A program made the translations under genes and the position numbers. Positions 15,756 to 20,918 of a DNA stretch of 39,278 nucleotides are shown piece after piece; position 1 is the stretch's first letter; each line of letters starts with the position of its first letter. Source of the stretch: a virus; IMG/VR virus record IMGVR_UViG_3300020160_000219, positions 1-39,278 of that record; one strand, written 5' to 3'. The notes under the pieces were generated by a model. It searched no databases and was not told where the DNA came from. It saw nothing but the letters and a program-made list of their open reading frames with translations.

Positions 15756-16039
15756 AAAAGCGCCCTATTGATGATTTTAGTAATCTCAAGCGGGTTACCC
15801 ATAGTCCAATAGGTGTAAGGCGCCATGTCGTAATAAACGTAGCCTTTGCGGAAAAACTTACGCATTTTGCCGTGTTTGCGTATATATAAAACTGCTCTGT
15901 AAAACTCTACAAGATCACGGCATTTGTCTTTGACTACGTAACAATGGGGCATTTGCGGCATTGTTTTAGCAAAAGTCCATTCATGAGCCTTTACAAACTC
16001 ATGAAACTCTTGTTCTGTCATATCTTTTTCGTCAAACAT
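15752..16039 (-). CDS. Conserved phage protein of unknown function at head of the accessory cluster
   Basis: This 95-residue protein contains the phrases MTEQEFHEFVKAHEWTFAKTMPQMPH and VVKDKCRD, and ends with YYDMAPYTYWTMG and PLEITKIINRA. The pattern resembles small phage proteins found beside glycosyltransferase and PAPS-reductase genes, but no function is known to me. It is the first gene after the terminator at 16077-16104 and is coupled to the glycosyltransferase gene by a four-base overlap. Confidence 0.7.
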   Translation of the reverse strand: MFDEKDMTEQEFHEFVKAHEWTFAKTMPQMPHCYVVKDKCRDLVEFYRAVLYIRKHGKMRKFFRKGYVYYDMAPYTYWTMGNPLEITKIINRALL

Positions 16040-16076
16040 ATTACTATTATGGCACTTTTATTTTACGTTTGTAAAC

Positions 16077-16104
16077 AAAAAAATCCCCAGTTTTTAGGCT
16101 GGGG
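16077..16104 (-). terminator. Intrinsic terminator after rusA
   Basis: On the minus strand CCCCAG-CCTAAAAA-CTGGGG is followed by A and seven Ts. It lies five bases after the rusA stop and separates the recombination/nuclease genes from the IbrA/IbrB accessory cluster, which may thus be a distinct transcription unit or depend on read-through. Confidence 0.85.
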
Positions 16105-16109
16105 AAAAG

Positions 16110-16463
16110 TCACTTCCTCACGTATGGCTTGATTATAACGACCACTTTGCCCCCCGTGCAAAAGCCAATTTTTTCTTGCGTAAGCCTATGAATAATATGA
16201 TCGTCTACCATTACGCCAGCCGTAACCATGCTGTCAGTAAGCACTTTTTCATAGTTAGCAATATCTCTTTTGCGCTGATCCGGCATCCAATAATGATACG
16301 TAACGTCTAATGGTGTATTAAAGCCAGCCTTTAGCCCAGCTAAAGCCACCCTTAAAGCTACCTCTACGTTGTAGGTTTTCGCCTTAGCAGTTTTGTAAGT
16401 TTGATGCCCTCTACGCCCTAGGTAATGATTTACGCTAGGCGGAAAGGGTAATTCAAGAATCAC
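16110..16463 (-). CDS. rusA: RusA-type Holliday junction resolvase
   Basis: This 117-residue protein starts with the family phrase LPFPPSVNHY. It carries the catalytic motif RDIANYEKVLTD (Asp67, Asn70, Asp77) and a second acidic pair at VDDHII (Asp87, Asp88). RusA dimers cut four-way DNA junctions and prepare phage concatemers for packaging. It overlaps the upstream gene by 11 bases and ends at a strong terminator. Length is normal for the family. Confidence 0.95.
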   Translation of the reverse strand: MILELPFPPSVNHYLGRRGHQTYKTAKAKTYNVEVALRVALAGLKAGFNTPLDVTYHYWMPDQRKRDIANYEKVLTDSMVTAGVMVDDHIIHRLTQEKIGFCTGGKVVVIIKPYVRK

Positions 16464-16704
16464 GTTTGGCGTTTCGCTGGTTATCTAAGCGTCTGCAAAT
16501 CTTAAAACATCCGCAATTAGGCTCAACTTCCCAGTTTTCGGTAGACCCCCATTTGCGCATCCCGTCTACCATGACTTTACGGGCAAGCTTACATGGCTCA
16601 TTGACCGCTATCCGTGTCCGGCATTGGGGGCATTTAAGGCTAAATACGCCACCGTTATTGGCGCAATCTTTACAATCATTTAACGGTAATGTGTCCTGAT
16701 TCAA
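16453..16704 (-). CDS. Small Cys-rich (zinc-binding) protein, unknown function
   Basis: This 83-residue protein has CKDC, CPQC, a single CKLA and a late CGCFKIC cluster, eight or so Cys in all, suggesting two zinc sites. It lies between the YbcO-like nuclease (29-base overlap) and rusA (11-base overlap), the usual place in lambdoid-type phages for small nin-region proteins. No specific family recognised. Confidence 0.7.
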   Translation of the reverse strand: MNQDTLPLNDCKDCANNGGVFSLKCPQCRTRIAVNEPCKLARKVMVDGMRKWGSTENWEVEPNCGCFKICRRLDNQRNAKRDS

Positions 16705-16963
16705 ATAACCATCCTATTGTTTTTCTGTGCGCTTCTTCCCAAAAGTCAATGCGTTCTTGTTTTGTCATACGAGTGCCTTGGTCTATGGCGTAATGACAGG
16801 TGTAGCAAAGTGCCGCAATCCTATAATCGTGGCATTTAATCGATCTTCCTTTGCCGTCCGCCAACTGATTTGAATGTGCCGCAACGATTGTTCCATCTTG
16901 TTTCCCGCATGCTTGGCATGGACTCTGCCTTGCTATCTCTAGGAGTTTTTTGTTTCGATACAT
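16676..16963 (-). CDS. YbcO-like HNH-type nuclease (DUF1364)
   Basis: This 95-residue protein has CQACGKQDGTIVAAHSNQ, then GKGRSIKCHDYRIAALCYTCHYAIDQG. These are the two CxxC pairs, the AHSN histidine and the CH-x-x-IDQG end that mark DUF1364 proteins such as YbcO of prophage DLP12, a predicted DNA structure-specific nuclease. It lies with ninB and rusA in a recombination block. The first 128 bases overlap the preceding membrane-protein ORF. Confidence 0.88.
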   Translation of the reverse strand: MYRNKKLLEIARQSPCQACGKQDGTIVAAHSNQLADGKGRSIKCHDYRIAALCYTCHYAIDQGTRMTKQERIDFWEEAHRKTIGWLFESGHITVK

Positions 16964-17075
16964 TTTTACGCCAATCAGAATAAGCTGATGCTATGAAAAT
17001 TAAGGCAATTGCGCACAATATGGACAATATTACCGCCATTCCCACTACGCATACCGCAATAATGGTATCAATCAC
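16836..17075 (-). CDS. Small membrane protein with one N-terminal transmembrane segment
   Basis: This 79-residue ORF starts at a GTG that overlaps the previous stop (GTGA). It has one long hydrophobic segment (about residues 5-30) followed by a basic, hydrophilic tail. The last 128 bases overlap the YbcO-like gene in another frame, so the tail composition may simply reflect that gene. The coupled start and the clear membrane helix support expression. It could be part of an envelope function together with its two upstream neighbours; no family recognised. Confidence 0.5.
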   Translation of the reverse strand: MIDTIIAVCVVGMAVILSILCAIALIFIASAYSDWRKNVSKQKTPRDSKAESMPSMRETRWNNRCGTFKSVGGRQRKID

Positions 17076-17194
17076 AATAAATCCCAGCCTATTTTTATAA
17101 AAAACCAGCAGATTTTAGCTACGACCCCAATAAATACAAGGGTTACAAGCCAAGTTAATGCCGCAATAAAGCCAATTTTGATTTTTTCTAGCAT
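17072..17194 (-). CDS. 40-residue membrane protein
   Basis: An ATG at 17194 shares its A with the TAA of the secreted-protein gene, and the frame runs to a TGA at 17072. The product starts MLEKIKIGFIAALTWLV and is a single hydrophobic helix (about residues 7-27) with a short amphipathic end. Stop-start overlaps on both sides make it a convincing coupled gene despite its size. It may anchor or partner the secreted protein. Confidence 0.6.
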   Translation of the reverse strand: MLEKIKIGFIAALTWLVTLVFIGVVAKICWFFIKIGWDLL

Positions 17195-17484
17195 TAGTCA
17201 ATCCTTAAAGAACGGGGTGCGTATTGGTTTCTGTCATAAGTGTAGCTTAAATTGCCTTGATTACCGCTAAATGATCCGGCATCCCGATTAATGTTCTTAG
17301 GCTTGTAATAGACGTTTCTAGAACTGTCATAGTAATAACCGTTTACTTGGTTAAATTGCTGATTTAAACGCCCTTGGTTGCCGTAAATTTGTGTTCCTGA
17401 GCCGTTATATCGGTTTTCGTAATAATTGGACTGTGCAAAGGCTGGCGCTGATACGAGGGTTAGTGCAATAAGTAGTGTTTTCAT
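17194..17484 (-). CDS. Secreted Asn/Gln/Tyr-rich small protein (moron candidate)
   Basis: This 96-residue protein has a textbook signal peptide (MKTLLIALTLVSAPAFA, cleavage before QS). The mature part is rich in Tyr, Asn, Gln and Gly, with repeated GNQGRLNQQF / GNQGNLSYTY phrases. It would act in the periplasm or outside the cell. It has a good ribosome site (AGGAG) and its own sigma70-like promoter overlapping the end of ninB, so it may be expressed apart from the main programme. No family recognised; superinfection exclusion or surface alteration is a guess. Confidence 0.75.
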   Translation of the reverse strand: MKTLLIALTLVSAPAFAQSNYYENRYNGSGTQIYGNQGRLNQQFNQVNGYYYDSSRNVYYKPKNINRDAGSFSGNQGNLSYTYDRNQYAPRSLRID

Positions 17485-17505
17485 GTTCTCTCCTGTTATT
17501 TGTTA

Positions 17506-17534
17506 ACTGTATAACGTAATTATCCAATTGTCAA
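17506..17534 (-). promoter_or_regulatory. Sigma70-like promoter for the secreted-protein gene
   Basis: On the minus strand TTGACA (17534-17529), a 17-base spacer and TACAGT (17511-17506) precede the gene at 17484. The -35 is a perfect consensus; the -10 is moderate. The spacer contains GTTATACA, a motif also present in the two early promoters, though at a different offset. Confidence 0.6.
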
Positions 17535-17929
17535 ATAGTTTGCACGGGTAAATCATTAAATATTACGCCATGATCTACCGCCCACGCTTCTACCATTTGC
17601 ATATAGTCGCTAAATTCGGCAACGCTTAACTCTGTGCTGGTCATGCCTAAAACTATGATTTCGCCGTCCGGCAACACTATTTCTCGCACGCCAATAAACC
17701 TACGTTTAGCCCATTCGTGCCATACCTCAGCCGTCATTTGTTGCTCATTGATTTTTAGCTGTTCCGCAATCTCGTGCATGATTGTCCAATAACGCCTGTT
17801 TTGCACATCCCGCCGTTTTTCTTCTAACTTCTGAAAGCTAAGTATCCACGGTTCATTGGTCAGCATGACCTTAATTTCTTGAAAGGCGGGTAATAAATCC
17901 GCTACTCGATATATAGTTTTCTTATACAT
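17531..17929 (-). CDS. ninB: NinB/Orf-family recombination protein
   Basis: This 132-residue protein carries the NinB signature around residues 37-52: KLEEKRRDVQNRRYWTIMH, followed by TAEVWHEWAKRRFIG. It has the FSDYMQMVEAWAVDHGV C-terminal helix seen in the family. Lambda NinB (Orf) helps load annealing proteins on SSB-coated DNA in the Red pathway, which suits the ERF, YqaJ and SSB genes of the early operon. It overlaps the previous gene by 28 bases. Confidence 0.9.
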   Translation of the reverse strand: MYKKTIYRVADLLPAFQEIKVMLTNEPWILSFQKLEEKRRDVQNRRYWTIMHEIAEQLKINEQQMTAEVWHEWAKRRFIGVREIVLPDGEIIVLGMTSTELSVAEFSDYMQMVEAWAVDHGVIFNDLPVQTI

Positions 17930-18276
17930 TTCTCTTTTAGTGTTTGATAGCTGTCATATCCATTACCCAATATTCCCAGTTCTTTTGCCTTAGCCTCTAT
18001 GCCCTCATTGGTAAACATCCATGATTTGTCTACCTTTGCCGGTTTAGCTTTCGGCGGTTCTATCACCAATTCATCTTCGAACCTTGCCTGATTCAGCCAT
18101 GTTGCTGGGTGCGGGATAAACTCGTGCTCTGTTTCTTTTGTTTTCCAATATTTAACGTGCTGGGTTATTGCGTTTAATGCTTTAGTCTGCTCTATGTCCG
18201 TCAATTTGTTCCAAGCCTTTTCGGCTGACTTCTTAGCGACCTTTCTTGGATACTCTTTCCAAAAATCCTCAAACAT
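17902..18276 (-). CDS. Replication-associated protein with FWxxYPrK domain
   Basis: This 124-residue protein starts FEDFWKEYPRKVAKKSAEKAW and continues with IPHPATWLNQARFEDE. That module is usually found at the C-terminus of phage replication initiation proteins (protein O/DnaT-like helicase loaders). Here it stands alone, with no preceding DNA-binding domain, so a truncated or minimal loader is possible. The Pro/Lys linker and a C-terminal helix follow. It is coupled to a 24-codon leader ORF. It is the only candidate for a replication protein in the genome. Confidence 0.75.
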   Translation of the reverse strand: MFEDFWKEYPRKVAKKSAEKAWNKLTDIEQTKALNAITQHVKYWKTKETEHEFIPHPATWLNQARFEDELVIEPPKAKPAKVDKSWMFTNEGIEAKAKELGILGNGYDSYQTLKEKCIRKLYIE

Positions 18277-18343
18277 TTTTCTCCTTTCTTTTAGCTATCT
18301 CTTTTTGCAAAATGTGCCAAAACTCTGATTCGATAATGTCCAT
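18269..18343 (-). CDS. 24-residue ORF coupled to the replication-associated gene
   Basis: The ATG at 18343 has a strong AAGGAGAG ribosome site. The frame encodes MDIIESEFWHILQKEI followed by a Lys/Arg/Glu tail and ends at a TGA overlapping the next ATG (AATGTTTGA). A ribosome finishing it would restart on the next gene, whose own AAGGAG site is inside this ORF. It may be a coupler or a small helical protein. Confidence 0.55.
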   Translation of the reverse strand: MDIIESEFWHILQKEIAKRKEKNV

Positions 18344-18570
18344 ACTCTCTCCTTTTCTATATTAAAAACCATAGTAAGACCAACGGCAAACTGCCGTTTT
18401 TTACAAGTGACGTATTGAGTAGCGACTCTCTGAATAGCTGGCTTGTCCTAACTATTCGGCTATCGAAGGTGTCTCCCCTTGCTCTTGTGCTGTTTCTCAC
18501 AAGCCTCTAGCCCGTCTAGGCTTTCTTATTTACACGCTTGCCCTTTGCGTGATCGAGAGTTATGCCAAAA
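18344..18570. other. Hairpin-rich non-coding leader
   Basis: About 230 bp without a gene but with at least five local stems. They are CACGC/GCGTG (18535-18552 region), AGCC/GGCT (18509-18523), CTTGTG/CACAAG (18484-18503), GAATAG/CTATTC (18431-18460) and AACGGCA/TGCCGTT (18382-18398). Such density over a contiguous stretch suggests a folded RNA upstream of the replication-associated gene. No known RNA family is recognised. Confidence 0.5.
18382..18402 (+). terminator. Plus-strand intrinsic terminator-like hairpin
   Basis: AACGGCA-AAC-TGCCGTT followed by TTTT is a 7-bp perfect stem with a T-tail on the plus strand. No plus-strand gene lies just upstream, so it would end an antisense or stray transcript. 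On the minus strand it is simply a hairpin in the leader. Confidence 0.55.
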
Positions 18571-18692
18571 GAAAAACCCCGTGAATCTTAGGTGGAGTAT
18601 GTCCCTTGGCACGGGCAACCCTAAACAGCCGACTTAAGGATTTCTCACTTACTGTTTAAAGTTACACATACCCCACCTAAAACTACGGGGTT
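18571..18692 (-). ncRNA. Attenuator-like structured RNA with terminal U-run
   Basis: Read on the minus strand, the two ends pair as AACCCCGT/ACGGGGTT (18692-18685 with 18582-18575). Further in, TTAGGTGG pairs with CCACCTAA (18673-18680 / 18588-18595) and ACATA with TATGT; the inner TAAACAG pairs with CTGTTTA. The 3' arm is followed by TTTTTCTTTT, as in an intrinsic terminator. It lies downstream of the regulator gene and just after a mini-ORF. It may be a small RNA, a regulated terminator, or both. No named RNA family is recognised. Confidence 0.65.
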
Positions 18693-18693
18693 G

Positions 18694-18714
18694 TTACCTC
18701 AAGTCGTTTGTCAT
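18694..18714 (-). CDS. Six-residue leader ORF (MTNDLR)
   Basis: ATG at 18714 follows AGGAG with 8-base spacing, encodes Met-Thr-Asn-Asp-Leu-Arg and stops at TAA (18696-18694). The stop is one base from the 5' arm of the long stem, so a terminating ribosome would cover that arm. A second possible mini-ORF (MCNFKQ, 18669-18649) lies inside the stem region behind AGGTGG. Expression is unproven. Confidence 0.4.
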   Translation of the reverse strand: MTNDLR

Positions 18715-18751
18715 GGATGCCACTCCTGACAACTACATAATAAATCAACTT

Positions 18752-18955
18752 CTAATTGCTTGCAACACCATAAATCTCCGGCGCTAAATCGTAACGACTT
18801 ACCCCGCTTAATTGCTCGACCCGCAAGACGTGGTGCGCTGGTATCTTGTTTTTTCTAGCCCATGAATAAACTGCGGCACGGGTTAAACCCAATTCTCTAG
18901 CCATCTGCGTTTTGCCGACCAGCCTCAATGCTTTTTCTATTGGTGTTAAGTTCAT
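18752..18955 (-). CDS. YdaS/Cro-like helix-turn-helix regulator
   Basis: This 67-residue protein starts MNLTPIEKALRLVG and carries a helix-turn-helix near residues 13-34 (TQMARELGLTRAAVYSWARK), followed by IPAHHVLRVEQLSGVSRYDL. This layout is typical of YdaS/Cro-like phage regulators. The ATG at 18955 has GAGA upstream; an earlier ATG at 18997 would add 14 residues but overlaps the -10 box of its promoter. It is the only transcription regulator seen beside the divergent promoters, so it probably controls the choice between early and leftward transcription. Confidence 0.85.
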   Translation of the reverse strand: MNLTPIEKALRLVGKTQMARELGLTRAAVYSWARKNKIPAHHVLRVEQLSGVSRYDLAPEIYGVASN

Positions 18956-18996
18956 ATTGCAATCTCGTAGTGTTATATGACATATGGTATCACACA

Positions 18997-19025
18997 ATTA
19001 TACGTTTGCTTAAGAAACTTTCTCA
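18997..19025 (-). promoter_or_regulatory. Leftward promoter of the regulator gene
   Basis: A perfect TATAAT on the minus strand (19002-18997) lies 42 bases before the regulator ATG. The -35 region 17 bases further is poor (TGAGAA) and overlaps the 19019-19037 palindrome, which suggests control by a bound protein. Confidence 0.5.
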
Positions 19026-19037
19026 TATTGTGAGAAA
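19019..19037. promoter_or_regulatory. Operator-like inverted repeat in the divergent control region
   Basis: TTTCTCA-TATTG-TGAGAAA has perfect 7-base arms and lies between the leftward -10 and the rightward -35. Size and position fit an operator for a dimeric Cro-like repressor such as the product of the adjacent gene. Confidence 0.65.
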
Positions 19038-19054
19038 TAAAATGATACAAAACG

Positions 19055-19083
19055 TTGACTTTTGTTATACACACCAATAAACT
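19055..19083 (+). promoter_or_regulatory. Early rightward promoter 1
   Basis: TTGACT (19055-19060), 17-base spacer, TAAACT (19078-19083). The spacer starts TTTGTTATACACA. The promoter drives the gene starting at 19122. Its spacer motif recurs in promoter 2. Confidence 0.75.
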
Positions 19084-19121
19084 TACCATGTAGTTAAATT
19101 AAATGTGAAAGGAAATTAAAT

Positions 19122-19433
19122 ATGAAATATGCAAATCACTATGGCTGGTCAGACGTAAACCCCTATGAAGTTGTGCGGGTAGTCAGCGACAAAACTATCG
19201 AAATCCGTGAAATGGATGCGGTAGAAGATAACTCTGTAAAACTCAATTGGGAAATTGGCGGGTTTAGCGCAATCTGCACTAACCAAGGCAATCAGAAATG
19301 GATCATCACTTCTAACCCCAATAACCCAGTAATCAGAATCCGTGCAAACAAGCGTAAGGGCTGGGCTGATAAGCACGGGCGCACTTTTGGCTTATCTGAT
19401 GCACCTAGCAAATTTTATGACTACAACTTTTAA
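19122..19433 (+). CDS. First early gene, conserved phage protein of unknown function
   Basis: This 103-residue protein starts MKYANHYGWSDVNPYEVVR behind AAAGGA. It is a small, mixed alpha/beta, charged protein that contains IRIRANKRKGWADKHGRTFG near the C-terminus. Proteins of this type are frequent first genes of early phage operons, but no function is known to me. As the promoter-proximal gene it is a candidate host-takeover protein. Confidence 0.75.
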   Translation: MKYANHYGWSDVNPYEVVRVVSDKTIEIREMDAVEDNSVKLNWEIGGFSAICTNQGNQKWIITSNPNNPVIRIRANKRKGWADKHGRTFGLSDAPSKFYDYNF

Positions 19434-19443
19434 GGAGATTGCA

Positions 19444-19782
19444 ATGACTAATCGTGAACAGATGGATTTAAGATTTGCCGCAATTTATTCTACGGCTGTT
19501 GCTAAAGCAATTATTGCTGGTCAACAGTATGTTGCTCAGTATGGCGAAGACGCATACTGCGGTTTTGGCTGGGTAGAAATACCCAATGGGCGCAGTCCTT
19601 TTGTAAATTGGTGCAGAAAGAACAAAGTAGGCTCTAAGCATTGGCGCAAGGGCTGGCAGATTTGGAGACCGTCCGGCAATATGACGCAGTCTATGACCGT
19701 GCTGGAGATTGAGGCACAGGCTTTTGCTGACGTATTAAAAGAACACGGCATTGAGGCGTGGATGGGATCGAGGGCAGACTAA
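19444..19782 (+). CDS. Early conserved hypothetical protein
   Basis: This 112-residue protein starts at the ATG preceded by AAGGAG; longer in-frame starts run back into the first gene and are rejected. The sequence shows YCGFGWVEIPNGRSPFVNW and a WCRKNKVGSKHWRKGWQIWRP stretch rich in Trp and basic residues, then a C-terminal helix. It is acidic-basic mixed and has no signal peptide. Its stop overlaps the next ATG (TAATG). Function unknown. Confidence 0.8.
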   Translation: MTNREQMDLRFAAIYSTAVAKAIIAGQQYVAQYGEDAYCGFGWVEIPNGRSPFVNWCRKNKVGSKHWRKGWQIWRPSGNMTQSMTVLEIEAQAFADVLKEHGIEAWMGSRAD

Positions 19783-19970
19783 TGAAAACTACGCAGATTT
19801 TTGATGAAAAAGGCAGATGCGTTGGGCGTGAATGGCGCTGTGCCTGTGGCAATAAAGTTGAATCTTACATGGGTTATGACGTATCGTGTGAACGTTGCGA
19901 CCAGTTGTATAACGCATTCGGGCAAGCTTTACGCCCACAATCTCAATGGGAAGAACAAGATGATTACTAA
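19782..19970 (+). CDS. Small zinc-finger-like early protein
   Basis: This 62-residue protein has CACG and CERC pairs spaced by about 17 residues, the pattern of a zinc ribbon, followed by an acidic tail. The ATG shares its A with the preceding stop. It overlaps the next gene by 11 bases. It could bind DNA or a host protein; no family recognised. Confidence 0.75.
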   Translation: MKTTQIFDEKGRCVGREWRCACGNKVESYMGYDVSCERCDQLYNAFGQALRPQSQWEEQDDY

Positions 19971-20151
19971 ATTTATACTTGAAATAGAACTAGGAAACTC
20001 TGCGTTTGACGTAGATTGGAAACCCGAAGTGACTTACATATTGCGCAACGCACAACGCAAGCTTACTGAGGGTCAAGTCGAAAGCATATTGCACGACCAT
20101 AACGGTAATGTTGTAGGTTCATATAGGGTAAGTCCTAATCAATTTACTTGA
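19960..20151 (+). CDS. Early hypothetical protein
   Basis: This 63-residue protein starts MITKFILEIELGNSAFDVDW. The upstream extension of the frame overlaps the previous gene completely and is not credible. The protein has two beta-like halves and the HDHNGNVVGSYRV end. It closes the first early block; promoter 2 follows. Function unknown. Confidence 0.7.
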   Translation: MITKFILEIELGNSAFDVDWKPEVTYILRNAQRKLTEGQVESILHDHNGNVVGSYRVSPNQFT

Positions 20152-20159
20152 AATAACTG

Positions 20160-20188
20160 TTGCATTTTGTTATACATATCGTTAATAT
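20160..20188 (+). promoter_or_regulatory. Early rightward promoter 2
   Basis: TTGCAT (20160-20165), 17-base spacer, TAATAT (20183-20188). The spacer begins TTTGTTATACATA, identical to promoter 1 over 12 bases when the preceding T is counted. ATTAAATGTGA in the leader is also shared with promoter 1. Confidence 0.75.
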
Positions 20189-20233
20189 GTAGTTGTAGTT
20201 TGATTAAATGTGATTTTTATAAAAGGAGTGTAT

Positions 20234-20539
20234 ATGTCAGTAGCCAAAGTAATATTAAGTCAATTAGGCGGTAACCGTTTTGTAGCCATGACTGGCGCAA
20301 AAAATCTAGCCGAAACCGGCGATCAAGCTGGCGGTCTAGCATTTATGTTACCCGCACGTTTTGCTAAAAATGGTATCAACGCAGTCAAAATTACCCTCGA
20401 CTGGTCTGATACTTATGTAGTCAAATTTCTCAAGATTGGCAAAAGTAACCTAACCGTTGTATCCCAGCACGACATGGTTTATTGCGACCAGCTTGTTCCG
20501 TTGTTTGAGCAAGAAACTGGCTTGTATACCCACCTATAA
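20234..20539 (+). CDS. Early conserved hypothetical protein
   Basis: This 101-residue protein starts MSVAKVILSQLGGNRFVAMTG behind a strong AAGGAG; a GTG eight codons earlier is rejected because the ribosome site lies within that extension. The phrases GLAFMLPARFAKNGINAVKI and DTYVVKFLKIG suggest a small alpha/beta protein common in phages of several hosts. First gene after promoter 2. Function unknown. Confidence 0.8.
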   Translation: MSVAKVILSQLGGNRFVAMTGAKNLAETGDQAGGLAFMLPARFAKNGINAVKITLDWSDTYVVKFLKIGKSNLTVVSQHDMVYCDQLVPLFEQETGLYTHL

Positions 20540-20548
20540 GGACTGACT

Positions 20549-20641
20549 ATGAAACAATTTTTACTAGGTATGTTAGGCGGGTTACTAGCTTTTGGTATCC
20601 CAGCAATCGTATATGTGTTACGGACTGGGGGTATATCGTGA
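20549..20641 (+). CDS. 30-residue membrane peptide
   Basis: ATG at 20549 follows AAGGA, and the product MKQFLLGMLGGLLAFG continues hydrophobic to residue 24. The TGA overlaps the next GTG start (GTGA). One transmembrane helix. Coupling on the downstream side and a good ribosome site support it. Confidence 0.6.
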   Translation: MKQFLLGMLGGLLAFGIPAIVYVLRTGGIS

Positions 20642-20910
20642 GCGTAGCCGAAACCTCAATCAATGCGTATAAAGAGCATAAAGCGCAAGGCAAAGTTGGC
20701 ACCCAAGCCATGCGTATATTTGACGCAATGTTGTTCGGCAAAGATTACTCCCGCCGAGAACTTGTAGGCATTACCGGACTAGAACTTAGTTCTGTATGCG
20801 GACGTGTTAACGAAATGTTGCAAGTCGGTATGCTTAAAGAGGTTGCCCCACGCAAGTGTAAAGTTACCGGCAAAACCATTAACCCAGTAGTAAAAACCAG
20901 CTTATTTTAG
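20638..20910 (+). CDS. Winged-helix-like early protein
   Basis: This 90-residue protein starts from a GTG coupled to the membrane peptide. After a helical start, YSRRELVGITGLELSSVCGRVNEM reads as a recognition helix-turn-helix, and the following LQVGMLKEVAPRKCKVTGKT is a beta wing. This is a common small phage DNA-binding protein layout. Likely a regulator of early genes or an accessory replication factor; target unknown. Confidence 0.8.
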   Translation: MSVAETSINAYKEHKAQGKVGTQAMRIFDAMLFGKDYSRRELVGITGLELSSVCGRVNEMLQVGMLKEVAPRKCKVTGKTINPVVKTSLF

Positions 20911-20918
20911 GAGATCAA

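Noticed and set aside
18401-18700. tRNA or tmRNA in the structured leader
   Set aside because: I looked for cloverleaf arms, a T-loop (GGTTCGAATCC-like) and a CCA end, and for the tmRNA acceptor ends, and found none that fit.
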